Both the position numbers and the translations under genes were made by a program. A DNA stretch of 13,202 nt from an uncultured Acholeplasmataceae bacterium. Its GTDB lineage: Bacteria; Bacillota_I; Bacilli_A; Acholeplasmatales; Acholeplasmataceae. Positions within the stretch are counted from its first letter, which is position 1. Each line of letters begins with the position of its first letter. Positions 1-7,609 of the stretch are shown one piece after another. The stretch spans positions 1 through 13,202 of the forward strand of contig CAMOAP010000021.1 of NCBI GenBank assembly GCA_946577115.1, written 5' to 3'. The notes beneath the pieces are model-generated. The model was not told the origin of the DNA. It saw only the letters and a program-made list of their open reading frames with translations, and made no database searches.

Positions 1-240
1 GACAATTTGAAAAATATGTCAATTACCCTCATTTGTTTATTTTATGCCTTGGAGAAAGCAAAAATGGTTTTTAATTTAGCCTTTATATTAGTTATAGATA
101 TTTTGTTGGCTGTTTTAATACATCATATAATGATAGAAAAATTTCAAACTTTTCAAAATCATCCCTTTTTATGTTTAAATCCGTTTGAATGCACCTATAT
201 TTCTATTTGATATTTTGTCTTTTTTTTGTATAACTCCTTT
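1..240 (-). pseudogene. Decayed protein-coding remnant with orphan ribosome binding site
   Basis: Read on the minus strand, a canonical Shine-Dalgarno AAAGGAG lies at 240-234, but no ATG, GTG or TTG follows at a usable distance. The frame after it reads as charged, protein-like sequence: a few Lys/Arg-rich codons, a stop at 205-203, then 36 open codons (202-95) containing DDFEKFEIFLSLYDVL, then further stops at 94-92 and beyond, still with protein-like stretches down to the window edge. This looks like a degenerate gene that lost its start and gained several stops. I do not recognise the family. The opposite strand is open from the window edge to 210 (67 codons, hydrophobic), so a plus-strand partial membrane protein is the main alternative; it has no visible start or ribosome binding site inside the window. 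Confidence 0.3.
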
Positions 241-419
241 GCGGGTGAAAAATACTAAATTTTATATAGCCTACATTAACCCATTAATTTATGTTATTTT
301 TATATATTTTTTTTATTTAAAATAGATCATATTTATTATTTTATCTGGATTTTTTTTGCATTTTAAAAAATTTTTGCAAAATATTATTAGCAAATCGAAA
401 TATTTTAATATAGAATTGA

Positions 420-447
420 GACCAATTTAATTATTAGTCTTTTTTTT
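420..447 (+). terminator. Possible rho-independent terminator, plus strand
   Basis: A 7-bp stem GACCAAT (420-426) / ATTAGTC (433-439), with one C-A mismatch and a 6-nt loop, is followed by eight T residues (440-447). On the minus strand the mismatch becomes a G-U wobble, but there is no T-tract on that side. It would end transcription arriving from the left. The stem is short and AT-rich, so confidence is modest. Confidence 0.35.
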
Positions 448-476
448 ATAAAATATCACAATTATTAATTTATAAT

Positions 477-507
477 AAAAAACCAAACTATTAAAATATT
501 TTGGTTT
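477..507 (-). terminator. Rho-independent terminator after trmK
   Basis: Read on the minus strand, AAACCAAA (507-500) pairs perfectly with TTTGGTTT (487-480), enclosing an inner 3-bp stem and a 4-nt loop, and the 3' arm runs into a T-tract (482-477). It starts about 30 nt after the trmK stop and is the only good minus-strand terminator seen after rpsU, so it probably ends the ybeY-to-trmK transcript. Confidence 0.65.
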
Positions 508-536
508 CATCATAGATATGGAATTGTAATTAAAAA

Positions 537-980
537 TTAGCTTTTGCAAGTCACTTTTAAAAAATGATAAAAAAATTTGTCAAATAAATGATATTCTTCT
601 AAAATTTGAAAATTGTTTTTCAATAGCCATCCTTGAAGATAATCTTGATTGCTTTGTGATCCTAATATAAAATGTTTGCTTTTATCAGGGGTTTTGTCAA
701 GTATTTTCGTAATAGCATAAGTTCCCATACCACAAATTAGGGCAAGATCAAAATCTTGGCAAATGTTTTGGAAGCCGTCACTTAAACAAAAGGTAACTGG
801 ATAACAATTAAGGTTTTTTTGGGCTTGGAATAAAGGTTTTAATCTTATATCTGCTGCAATTGCTTGTTTTATATAGCCTTGTTGAAAAGCTTTTTTGAGG
901 ACTAAACCATGATCTGTGCCAATGTCTACAACAGTGTCATAATTTTTAGTAAGAGACGCAATAAAAAGGATTCGTTTCAT
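537..980 (-). CDS. trmK: tRNA (adenine(22)-N(1))-methyltransferase, short form
   Basis: The product is a 147-residue class I SAM-dependent methyltransferase of the TrmK (YqfN) family, which methylates N1 of A22 in bacterial tRNAs. The SAM-binding motif I is VVDIGTDHG (residues 17-25), followed by an acidic strand end at AADIR (42-46) and the family's GMG motif at 84-86 (LALICGMGTYA). The ILEEYHLFDKFFYHFLKV segment matches the last strands of the Rossmann core. The ATG at 980-978 lies 2 nt after the rpoD stop, indicating translational coupling, and the same rpoD-trmK order is known from Firmicutes. The family is usually about 220-240 residues with a C-terminal helical domain; here the protein ends just after the catalytic core, and the DNA beyond the stop shows no continuation. 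It may be a reduced functional form or a recent truncation. Confidence 0.8.
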   Translation of the reverse strand: MKRILFIASLTKNYDTVVDIGTDHGLVLKKAFQQGYIKQAIAADIRLKPLFQAQKNLNCYPVTFCLSDGFQNICQDFDLALICGMGTYAITKILDKTPDKSKHFILGSQSNQDYLQGWLLKNNFQILEEYHLFDKFFYHFLKVTCKS

Positions 981-982
981 TT

Positions 983-2359
983 TTATTTGTGGTTGTGGTA
1001 TAAACTTTTTAATTTGCTTTGTTTAGCTGGAGTTCTGAGTCGTCTTAGAGCTTTGGATTCAATTTGGCGGATTCTTTCTCTAGTAACTCCAAATAAAGCA
1101 CCCACTTCTTCTAAAGTGTGGGTTTTCCCATCTAAAAGACCATAACGCATTTTTAATACTTTTTCCTCGCGGTCAGTTAAGGTGTTTTCTAGCACTTCAT
1201 CTAAAAGTTTTTGAGTTACTTCTTTCATCATATATTCGTGGGGAGATAAAATATTGGGATCTGAGATAAAATCACCCAAAGAAGTTTCGTCTTCTTCGTT
1301 TTCTCGTGCAGGCGCTTCCAAAGAAATGGGTTTTTTTTCTATATATTGGATGCTTCGAATTTTTTCAGCAGAAATATTCATTTTGTCGGCTAACTCTTCA
1401 ACTGTAGGTTTTTTTTTAAGTTTTTGAGTTAATTTACGAGTGCAAAGTGCCATTTTATTAATAGTTTCTACGATGTGTACAGGAATTCGGATAGTCCTTG
1501 CTTGATCAGCAATCGCTCTTGTTATAGCTTGTCTTATCCACCAAGTGGCATAAGTAGAAAATTTAAATCCTTTTTGATAATCGAATTTATCTACTGCACG
1601 CATTAATCCCATGTTGCCTTCTTGTATTAAATCAAGAAACAAAATGCCTCTTCCAATATAGCGTTTGGCAATCGAAACTACTAATCTATAATTGGATTCT
1701 ACCAAAATATCTTTGGCGCGTCTTGCTTGTTCGATTTGGTCATTGGCTTCTTGGATTTGGTCTTCGGATAATTCAATTTCTTTGTTTTTGTATTTGGCTA
1801 GTTTTTGTTTGGCTTGTTTTCCTAAAAAAACTAAAATGGATTTTTTTTGTTCTTCTGCCAATGAAAGCAAAGGGATTTGACCAATTTCTTTTAAATACAT
1901 GCGAACTGAGTCATCCATTTTAATGTCAGAATGGATTTTAGAAATTTCTTCTTTAAAAATTTTTTCATCTTCTTCTAATTCTATTATTTTTTCATCTGAT
2001 ATTAAGTTTTCTTCAGAAATGTCAAAATCTGTTATTTCTTCTGAATCTTCTGTTGTATCTTCGTATTTATTGTCATCGGTTTTTTCTAAGTTTGCGTTGG
2101 TTGATTTGGAGTCAAGGACAGTAAAATCATCATTTTGTGTATTTGTATCATTTTTATTTGGGTTTTCATTTAGAGCGGGAGATGTTTGTGTTTCGCAAGA
2201 AATAATTTGAATCCCTGGTTTGTTTAGGTTTTGTGTTATTTGTTGATATGATATTTTTATCTTTTGTTTTTGCAAAAAAGACATAATTAATCGAGATGTT
2301 AGTTTTTGTTTACTTCTAGCTTGTTCATTTAAATTTTTGATTATTTTATCGAATTCCAT
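983..2359 (-). CDS. rpoD: RNA polymerase primary sigma factor (sigma-70/SigA)
   Basis: The protein is a 458-residue group 1 sigma factor that directs RNA polymerase to -10/-35 promoters. A variable N-terminal part (1-60) and a long acidic, low-complexity stretch (about 65-145) precede region 1.2 ([12 protein letters not shown], 149-160). Region 2 spans about 222-298 and carries [35 protein letters not shown] and the -10-melting [16 protein letters not shown]. Region 3 follows (about 299-380), and region 4 (about 390-455) contains [15 protein letters not shown] and the -35-binding helix [19 protein letters not shown] good ribosome binding site (GGAG, 8 nt before the ATG) supports the start. 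It lies 81 nt after dnaG and 2 nt before trmK, the classical macromolecular-synthesis arrangement. Very high confidence; only the acidic linker is poorly conserved territory. Confidence 0.97.
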   Translation of the reverse strand: MEFDKIIKNLNEQARSKQKLTSRLIMSFLQKQKIKISYQQITQNLNKPGIQIISCETQTSPALNENPNKNDTNTQNDDFTVLDSKSTNANLEKTDDNKYEDTTEDSEEITDFDISEENLISDEKIIELEEDEKIFKEEISKIHSDIKMDDSVRMYLKEIGQIPLLSLAEEQKKSILVFLGKQAKQKLAKYKNKEIELSEDQIQEANDQIEQARRAKDILVESNYRLVVSIAKRYIGRGILFLDLIQEGNMGLMRAVDKFDYQKGFKFSTYATWWIRQAITRAIADQARTIRIPVHIVETINKMALCTRKLTQKLKKKPTVEELADKMNISAEKIRSIQYIEKKPISLEAPARENEEDETSLGDFISDPNILSPHEYMMKEVTQKLLDEVLENTLTDREEKVLKMRYGLLDGKTHTLEEVGALFGVTRERIRQIESKALRRLRTPAKQSKLKSLYHNHK

Positions 2360-2440
2360 TTATTAACTCCATTTTTTCTTTTTTTAATGAATTTATCTAT
2401 GAATTTGTTATTATTTTGGCTTTCTTTATTATTTGTTTTT

Positions 2441-4255
2441 TTAACAAAATATATCATTTACTAATTCGTTTAATTTTTGTTGTAATTGTTGTTTTTCTTT
2501 TTTTAGTTTGTCTTTGTTTTTTTGTAATTTGTTTTTTTCGGTATTATTTATTTGAAGTAATTTATCATTTAATTCATTTATTTTTTGTTGTTTTTGTTCT
2601 ATTTTGTCTCTGATTTCTAATTCTTTTATATAATTGTTAAATATTTTTCCTTCTTTATCTTTTAAAAGAGGGCGCTTTTGCATTTTAAAAAAATAATGTT
2701 TTTCGATAGATGTCAATAAATCATCAATATTTTCTTTAAATACGGTGTTTTTGATTTCTTCCCAAGGAATACAGGTTTGTTGAGATTTTTTTTTGTAATA
2801 ATTTTTAATATAGTTTAGCAGACAACTGCATTGCAAGTCGTTAAAACCGGGAGTTTTTTTGATGGTGGAAAATATTTTCGGATTTTGGGTTTTGAAAAAA
2901 GAAGCATTTAAAAGTAATTCTATGATGATTTCTATTTTAATGTCAAATTTGATTGCATTTAATTGTTTTTTCGTTGGAGCAATGTAAAGAGGTTTTGGGT
3001 TTTTGTCAATGGATACTTGAGAATTAAGATTAACTGTTAGTTGATATTTTTTTTGTAAGTATTCCTGATAAAGCATTTTGATTTCAAAACTTGAGGATTG
3101 GAACAGTTTTTGTAATTCTTTTTTAGTTTGAGTTTGGTTGTAAGAATCCATTTGTTGACAAATCAAATCGACTTTTAAAGCTAAAAAATCTTTTAAATTA
3201 TCAGTTAGGAGTTGTTGGTATTTTTCGGGCCCTTCAGTTTTTATGTATTCGTCGGGGTCTAGATTATTAGGAAAATTCAATATTTGAACTTGGAAGTGGT
3301 TTTTTTGGAGAAAGGTTCCAATTTCTAAAGTAGCTTTTTTCCCTGCTTTGTCGCCGTCATAGGCAATAATTATTTTGTCGGTGAGTTTTTTTAATAGTTT
3401 AACATGATCTGAGGTAAGATTGGTTCCCATAGTAGCAACTACGTTTTTGACTTGAGCTTTGAAAGATGCCATAACATCAAAAAAACCTTCATGCAAAATA
3501 ACTGTTTGTTTTTTTATGATTTCAGATTGGTTTTCGTAGTATTGATACAAAGTCTCGCCTTTTTTGAAAATTACTGTTTCAGGACTGCTGAGATATTTAG
3601 GCATTTGATCATTTAAACTACGGCTGGAAAAAGCAACAATTTGGCCTGATTTGTTAGTAATAGGAAAAATTAGGCGGTTTTTGAAAAAATCATAAAAGTT
3701 TCCGGTTTTGTCGTCTTGATTGATTAGGTTTAATTTTTTGAGGTCATCAAGATCAAATTTGGCACCTTCCATTAAATAACTTGATAAATGGGATACTTTA
3801 GGAGCATAACCTAATTTAAATTTTTTTATGATGTCATTGCTAAAGCTTCTTTGTTTTAAATAATTGAGGACTTGTTTGTTATGTTTTAATTGATGGGCAT
3901 AAAAATCTGCTGCTTCTTGCATGATGTTATAGAATTTTTGGTATTGAATGGTTTTTTGTTGTGGAATGGAAGTGGTGATTCCTAAGCGAGTTGCTAGTTC
4001 AAAAATGGCTTGATTTAAATGAATGTTTTTGATGCTTTTGTAAAAAAAAACAGGATTTCCGCCTTTTTTACAAGACATACAAACTCCTATATTTCTTTCA
4101 GGAGACACAGAAAAAGAGGGCGTTTTTTCATCGTGAAAAGGGCATAATCCCATATAATTTTTGCCTGATTTTGTTAATTGTACAAATTCTTGCACTAAAT
4201 CAAGGATAGGCATTTTTTCGTTGATTTGATTAATTAATTGTTTGTTATCTTGCAT
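2441..4255 (-). CDS. dnaG: DNA primase DnaG
   Basis: The protein is a 604-residue bacterial primase that makes RNA primers for replication, working with the replicative helicase at the fork. The N-terminal CHC2 zinc domain shows C38-x2-H41 (GLCPFHDEKTPSFSVSP) and C59-x2-C62 (VCMSCKKGG). The catalytic TOPRIM domain has the glutamate in LHEGFFDVM (E256) and the metal-binding IIIAYDGDKAGKKA (D300, D302). The C-terminal part, the helicase-interacting region in this family, ends in a Lys/Gln-rich coiled coil (about 545-604). I set the start at the ATG 4255-4253, the usual DnaG N-terminus; the frame remains open to 4399, but that extension lies in the 3' end of glyS and is not primase-like. The gap to glyS is 11 nt. 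No clear Shine-Dalgarno precedes it, so expression may depend on coupling with glyS. Length is normal for the family. Confidence 0.96.
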   Translation of the reverse strand: MQDNKQLINQINEKMPILDLVQEFVQLTKSGKNYMGLCPFHDEKTPSFSVSPERNIGVCMSCKKGGNPVFFYKSIKNIHLNQAIFELATRLGITTSIPQQKTIQYQKFYNIMQEAADFYAHQLKHNKQVLNYLKQRSFSNDIIKKFKLGYAPKVSHLSSYLMEGAKFDLDDLKKLNLINQDDKTGNFYDFFKNRLIFPITNKSGQIVAFSSRSLNDQMPKYLSSPETVIFKKGETLYQYYENQSEIIKKQTVILHEGFFDVMASFKAQVKNVVATMGTNLTSDHVKLLKKLTDKIIIAYDGDKAGKKATLEIGTFLQKNHFQVQILNFPNNLDPDEYIKTEGPEKYQQLLTDNLKDFLALKVDLICQQMDSYNQTQTKKELQKLFQSSSFEIKMLYQEYLQKKYQLTVNLNSQVSIDKNPKPLYIAPTKKQLNAIKFDIKIEIIIELLLNASFFKTQNPKIFSTIKKTPGFNDLQCSCLLNYIKNYYKKKSQQTCIPWEEIKNTVFKENIDDLLTSIEKHYFFKMQKRPLLKDKEGKIFNNYIKELEIRDKIEQKQQKINELNDKLLQINNTEKNKLQKNKDKLKKEKQQLQQKLNELVNDIFC

Positions 4256-4266
4256 TTTGATCTGGG

Positions 4267-5625
4267 TTATTTTAAAATAATTTTTTCTTGGATGTATTGT
4301 TTGGCTTCTGTTAGCGAAAAGGTTTGTTGTTGCGCGGTGTCGCGATTTCTTAAAGTAACTGTGTTGTGGGTAAGGGTTTGATCGTCTACAGTGAGACAAA
4401 AAGGAGTGCCGATCCTATCTTGTCTGCGGTATCTTTTGCCAACACTTTGGGTCTCATCATAACAAACATCAAAATGTTTGGATAAATATTGATGGATTTC
4501 TTGGGCTTTATCGCTGTGTTTTTTTTTGATTAATGGTAAAACAGCTACTTTGTAAGGTGATAAAAAAGGGTGAAAAGAAAGGATTTGCCTTGTTTCTTTG
4601 AGAGTGCTATTTTCTTGGTAATTGTTAATTAGAAAAGCAAAAAACAGTCTTTCTATTCCTAAAGAAGGTTCTATAACATAGGGCAAAATTTTTTGTTTGG
4701 TAGTTTCGTCAAAATAAGTAAGATCTTTTTTAGAGTGTTGTTGGTGGGTTTTCAGGTCGAAATTTTTTCTGAAAGCGATCCCCCAAAGTTCGTCAAAACC
4801 CCAAGGAAATTTAAATAAAATATCGCAAGTTTGTTGTGAATAATGGCTGAGGTCTTCTTTTTTGTGATCTTTAAATTTTAAATTTTGTGGTTTTATTCCT
4901 AAAATAATTAAAAAATCATACATTAATTTTTTCCAGTGGCTAAACCAATGGGCTTCGGTTCCTGGTTGGCAAAAAAATTCTAGTTCCATTTGTTCAAATT
5001 CACAAGTACGGAAAATAAAGTTACCTGGTGTCACTTCGTTGCGGAATACTTTGCCAATTTGGCAGACCCCAAAGGGAAGTTTTTTTCTGGTGGTTTTTAA
5101 AATGTTTTTAAATTGTATAAAAATTCCCTGTGCTGTTTCCGGTCTTAAATATAGAGGTTTGGATTTTTCCAAAATGACTCCTTGATGGGTTTGAAAAAGC
5201 ATGTTAAAAGGTCTGATTGGTGTCCAGTTGGAAGTTCCTAATACTTGGTTTTTGACTAAATAGTCATGCATTTGTTCATAGGACCAACCGCTAATATCCA
5301 ACTGCGGATCGTGGTTTTCAATGAGTTTATCGGCGCGAAATCTCTTGTTGTTTTGTTGATTTTCGGTAAGGGGATCCGAAAAAGAATCCAGATGACCTGA
5401 GGCTTTCCATACGGAAGAATTAAGCAAAATGGAGCTATCCAACAAAACATTATTGGGTTGTTCTTGGACAAATTTTTGCAACCAAGCTTTTTTAATGTTG
5501 TTTTTTAATAAACTGCCTAAAGGGCCATAATCCCAACTATTGGCAAGTCCTCCATAAATTTCGCTGCCTGAAAATACAAATCCTGTTTGTTTTGCTAATG
5601 AAATAACCTTCTCTAAATGTTGCAT
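4267..5625 (-). CDS. glyS: Glycyl-tRNA synthetase, class II dimeric type
   Basis: The protein is a 452-residue single-chain GlyRS (the alpha2 type of low-GC Gram-positives, archaea and eukaryotes, not the alpha2beta2 glyQ/glyS type), which charges tRNA-Gly. Near the N-terminus is the signature GGLANSWDYGPLGS (25-38). LRPETAQGIF (160-169) and class II motif 2 (VFRNEVTP, 193-200, then FRTCEFEQMELEFF) bind ATP and glycine; motif 3 is EPSLGIERLFFAFL (319-332). The C-terminal anticodon-binding domain starts near PYKVAVLPLIKK (357-368) and contains VGKRYRRQDRIGTPFC. The start has a strong ribosome binding site (AAAAGGAG, 8 nt before ATG). It lies 60 nt after era and 11 nt before dnaG. In Firmicutes recO often sits between era and glyS; it is absent here. 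Confidence 0.96.
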   Translation of the reverse strand: MQHLEKVISLAKQTGFVFSGSEIYGGLANSWDYGPLGSLLKNNIKKAWLQKFVQEQPNNVLLDSSILLNSSVWKASGHLDSFSDPLTENQQNNKRFRADKLIENHDPQLDISGWSYEQMHDYLVKNQVLGTSNWTPIRPFNMLFQTHQGVILEKSKPLYLRPETAQGIFIQFKNILKTTRKKLPFGVCQIGKVFRNEVTPGNFIFRTCEFEQMELEFFCQPGTEAHWFSHWKKLMYDFLIILGIKPQNLKFKDHKKEDLSHYSQQTCDILFKFPWGFDELWGIAFRKNFDLKTHQQHSKKDLTYFDETTKQKILPYVIEPSLGIERLFFAFLINNYQENSTLKETRQILSFHPFLSPYKVAVLPLIKKKHSDKAQEIHQYLSKHFDVCYDETQSVGKRYRRQDRIGTPFCLTVDDQTLTHNTVTLRNRDTAQQQTFSLTEAKQYIQEKIILK

Positions 5626-5685
5626 CCCAAAACTCCTTTTTGTTGTTGGTGTTATTTTTTTGATTTTTTTGTTAATTATAATTAT

Positions 5686-6561
5686 TTAATATCCAAAGCG
5701 ATTTAATAAATCTTTTTGATTGCGCCAATTAGGATATACTTTGACCCATAAATTAATGTGAGTTTTGATTTGCAAATGGCAATTGAGGTCTTGGCGGACA
5801 TGTGTTCCTATTTGTTTGAGTTTGGAGCCTGCCTTACCAATTAAGATTTTTTTTTGGGAACTTCTTTCTACTAAAATCAATCCCCAAATTGCTAATAAAT
5901 GGTCTTTTTGTTCCATGTTTTCAATTATTACAGCCGAGGCGTGGGGTATTTCTTTGTGGACATAATAAAGGACTTTTTCGCGAATTATTTCTGCTATCCA
6001 AAGTTCTTTTTTTTGATCAGTAATCATGTCTTTCGGATAGTAAGCGATTCCTGGTTTGGTATTTTTATATATATATTCTTTTAAAAAAGTGGTGTTTTTG
6101 GCTTTGATAGCGGAAAGTGGGATTACGGTTTGAAAAGAAAAATGATTTAAATAGCTCAAAATAATAGCATCAATTTTGCTTTTTCGTTTTAAACGGTCAA
6201 TTTTGTTGATGACTAAAAAAACTGGTTTTTTGGTTTGAAAAATCATCTTTAATAAAGTTTCTTCTTTGGGATGATAAAAGGAATCTGTTAAAAAGAGAAT
6301 TAAATCAACGTCTTTGATGCTTTGTAAAGCGATGTTGTTCATTTTTTGGTTTAATAAATGTTTGTATTGGTTAATTCCTGGGGTGTCTACAAAAATATAT
6401 TGGGCGTTAGGTTCGTGGCAAATGCCAATAATTTTGTGGCGTGTTGTTTGGGGTTTGGCGCTTGTGATGGCGACTTTTTTTTGGGTTAATGTATTTAAAA
6501 GAGTTGATTTGCCAACGTTTGGGCGTCCCAAAATAGCAATAAAACCAGATTTAAAATGCAT
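5686..6561 (-). CDS. era: GTPase Era, 30S subunit assembly factor
   Basis: The protein is a 291-residue Ras-like GTPase that binds the 3' end of 16S rRNA and helps mature the small ribosomal subunit. G1 is GRPNVGKS (12-19), the switch I region holds TTRHKIIGI (39-47), G3 is DTPG (59-62), G4 is NKID (119-122) and G5 is around SAIK (150-153). The C-terminal KH domain has the GKAGSKLKQIG loop (242-252) and the VKVYPNWRNQ segment typical of Era. I chose the ATG at 6561-6559 because it has GAGGA 5 nt upstream; the TTG 12 nt earlier in frame overlaps that ribosome binding site and is unlikely. Its gene neighbour ybeY also acts on 16S rRNA, so the two fit together functionally. The leader before era is A/C-rich and contains a C7 run. 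Confidence 0.96.
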   Translation of the reverse strand: MHFKSGFIAILGRPNVGKSTLLNTLTQKKVAITSAKPQTTRHKIIGICHEPNAQYIFVDTPGINQYKHLLNQKMNNIALQSIKDVDLILFLTDSFYHPKEETLLKMIFQTKKPVFLVINKIDRLKRKSKIDAIILSYLNHFSFQTVIPLSAIKAKNTTFLKEYIYKNTKPGIAYYPKDMITDQKKELWIAEIIREKVLYYVHKEIPHASAVIIENMEQKDHLLAIWGLILVERSSQKKILIGKAGSKLKQIGTHVRQDLNCHLQIKTHINLWVKVYPNWRNQKDLLNRFGY

Positions 6562-6636
6562 GTAAGTCCTCAATTTCTTAGTTATTTTTTGTTTTTTTAT
6601 TGGTTTTTTCTTTTTGATTAGTTTTTCTTGGGTGTT

Positions 6637-6643
6637 GGGGGGG
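6637..6643. repeat. G7/C7 homopolymer between ybeY and era
   Basis: Seven consecutive G residues on the plus strand (C7 on the coding strand), preceded by GGGTGTT, lie in the 89-nt gap between the ybeY stop and the era start. A run of seven G/C bases stands out in this AT-rich sequence. Such tracts are slippage-prone, but here the run is outside any reading frame. Confidence 0.9.
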
Positions 6644-6650
6644 TGCTGTT

Positions 6651-7091
6651 TTATGTGGCTGTGTCTAAATTCATACCTACGTTTTGTAAAATTTTTTCTT
6701 GTAAATCAAGCATTATTTGCAACTCTTCTTCGGTGCGATGTTGATAGCCTTTAAGATGCAAAAAACCATGCACTGCTAAAAAAGCAATTTCGCGTTCTAA
6801 ACTGTGTTTGGCTGTTTTTGCTTGGTCTTGGGCTTTGGGAAAAGAAATAAAAATATCTCCTAAAGAATTGTCTTCTAAACCTGCAAAAAAAGTTAAATCA
6901 TTACGAAAAGACAAAACATCTGTGGGATAATTTTGTTGGCGATAAAAGGAATTAAGTTCTTGAATTTTTTTGTTGTTAACAAAAATTAGATGCATTAATT
7001 TTTTTTCTTTTATGGGTAAAAACATTTTCATTAATAAATATTTAAAAGGTTTGATGCAAAAAGAAGTTTGATTATGGATTTTAATGATCAT
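6651..7091 (-). CDS. ybeY: Endoribonuclease YbeY (rRNA maturation factor)
   Basis: The protein is a 146-residue single-domain metal-dependent RNase of the YbeY (UPF0054) family, involved in 16S rRNA 3'-end maturation and 70S quality control. The diagnostic zinc-binding motif is VHGFLHLKGYQH (107-118), with the three metal histidines H108, H112 and H118. The family signature PTDVLSF (56-62) and LGDIFIS (77-83) are also present. Length is typical. The ATG at 7091-7089 is preceded by AGGAA at suitable spacing. It lies after the rpsU terminator, so its own promoter may lie in 7092-7173, although I see no convincing -35/-10 pair there. Relative to the Firmicutes order, phoH (normally just upstream of ybeY) and dgkA/cdd (normally between ybeY and era) are missing. 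Confidence 0.95.
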   Translation of the reverse strand: MIIKIHNQTSFCIKPFKYLLMKMFLPIKEKKLMHLIFVNNKKIQELNSFYRQQNYPTDVLSFRNDLTFFAGLEDNSLGDIFISFPKAQDQAKTAKHSLEREIAFLAVHGFLHLKGYQHRTEEELQIMLDLQEKILQNVGMNLDTAT

Positions 7092-7173
7092 TTATTATTT
7101 CCTATTTGAGATTTGTGTTGTAGTTGCAGTTGTTTTTGGTAATTTTTAAAACGAATATTTGAACTAATAAAAT

Positions 7174-7202
7174 AAAAAAAGCAACTTGTTTAAAGTAGCT
7201 TT
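7174..7202 (-). terminator. Rho-independent terminator after rpsU
   Basis: Read on the minus strand, AAAGCTACTT (7202-7193) pairs with AAGTTGCTTT (7187-7178) across a 5-nt loop, with a single T-T mismatch, and continues into seven T residues (7180-7174). It begins 16 nt after the rpsU stop. It suggests that rpsU is made as its own short transcript, with partial or no read-through into ybeY. Confidence 0.7.
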
Positions 7203-7217
7203 TAATTGATTAAAACA

Positions 7218-7391
7218 TTAACGCTTTTTACTACGCATATTTTTTTGGCGGTTTTTCTTTTGTACGTTTGGTTTAATATAATGTTCTTTGCGACGCGCTT
7301 CTGCTAGAACACCAGATTTAGAAACTTCTCTTTTAAAACGACGCAGCGTTTCTTCAATAGTTTCTCCTTTACGAAAAACAGTTTTTGGCAT
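7218..7391 (-). CDS. rpsU: 30S ribosomal protein S21
   Basis: The product is a 57-residue basic protein, a component of the small ribosomal subunit near the mRNA exit/anti-Shine-Dalgarno region. It begins [20 protein letters not shown] (1-20), continues [20 protein letters not shown] (21-40), and ends in a Lys/Arg/Gln-rich tail closing with NMRSKKR. The FRKGE start, the LRRFKREV helix and the EARRKEHY block are typical S21 features, and the length is normal. A very strong ribosome binding site (AAAGGAG, ATG 6 nt later) sets the start. It has a near-consensus sigma-70 promoter and a terminator of its own. It heads the cluster leading to dnaG and rpoD, echoing the classic rpsU-dnaG-rpoD operon. 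Confidence 0.96.
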   Translation of the reverse strand: MPKTVFRKGETIEETLRRFKREVSKSGVLAEARRKEHYIKPNVQKKNRQKNMRSKKR

Positions 7392-7439
7392 TAATATCTC
7401 CTTTCCATTATCTCATTAAAAATTAATAATACTAATTAT

Positions 7440-7468
7440 ATTTTATCTCTTTTTTTGTTGTTTGTCAA
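7440..7468 (-). promoter_or_regulatory. Sigma-70 promoter of rpsU
   Basis: Read on the minus strand, a perfect -35 TTGACA (7468-7463) is separated by 17 nt from TAAAAT (7445-7440), a one-mismatch -10. Transcription should begin near 7433, about 40 nt before the rpsU ATG, leaving room for the AAAGGAG ribosome binding site. This is the best promoter match I found in the window. Confidence 0.8.
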
Positions 7469-7486
7469 TCAGAAAAGAGATAAAAT
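7440..7486. repeat. Perfect 14-bp inverted repeat around the rpsU promoter
   Basis: ATTTTATCTCTTTT (7440-7453) and its exact reverse complement AAAAGAGATAAAAT (7473-7486) are separated by 19 nt. One arm contains the rpsU -10 box, the spacer contains the -35 box, and the other arm lies just upstream of -35. Neither side is followed by a T-tract, so it is not a standard terminator. It could be an operator for a dimeric regulator or a hairpin in read-through RNA. Confidence 0.75.
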
Positions 7487-7609
7487 GTTTACTTAAGTGG
7501 TCTTTCTTTTGTTTAGTTTTATTTTCTTATGGTAAAATTTGTCATAAATGCGGTTAAATTAAATGAAATAGCAACAATGTTATTTTTATATAAATTAGTA
7601 ATTTTATAT

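Larger units (their letters stand above)
241..536. other. AT-rich intergenic region, no gene seen
   Basis: This stretch between the left-edge remnant and the end of trmK is extremely A+T rich with short homopolymer A and T runs. I see no open frame with coding character on either strand. It holds two hairpins, listed separately: one facing each direction, so transcripts from both sides could end here. Confidence 0.6.

Noticed and set aside
1899..2210. 103-codon plus-strand open frame rich in Ser and Phe
   Set aside because: It is the antisense of the acidic linker of rpoD, where Glu/Asp/Lys codons read as Ser/Phe on the other strand.
2360..2440. Separate promoter for rpoD in the dnaG-rpoD gap
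   Set aside because: No -35/-10 pair with acceptable spacing was found; only the ribosome binding site is convincing.
4256..4399. N-terminal extension of dnaG by 48 codons
   Set aside because: It lies inside the 3' coding region of glyS in another frame, has no primase similarity, and the normal DnaG N-terminus starts at 4255.
6562..6573. TTG start for era four codons upstream
   Set aside because: The TTG overlaps the GAGGA ribosome binding site that serves the ATG at 6561, and Era proteins begin close to the G1 motif.
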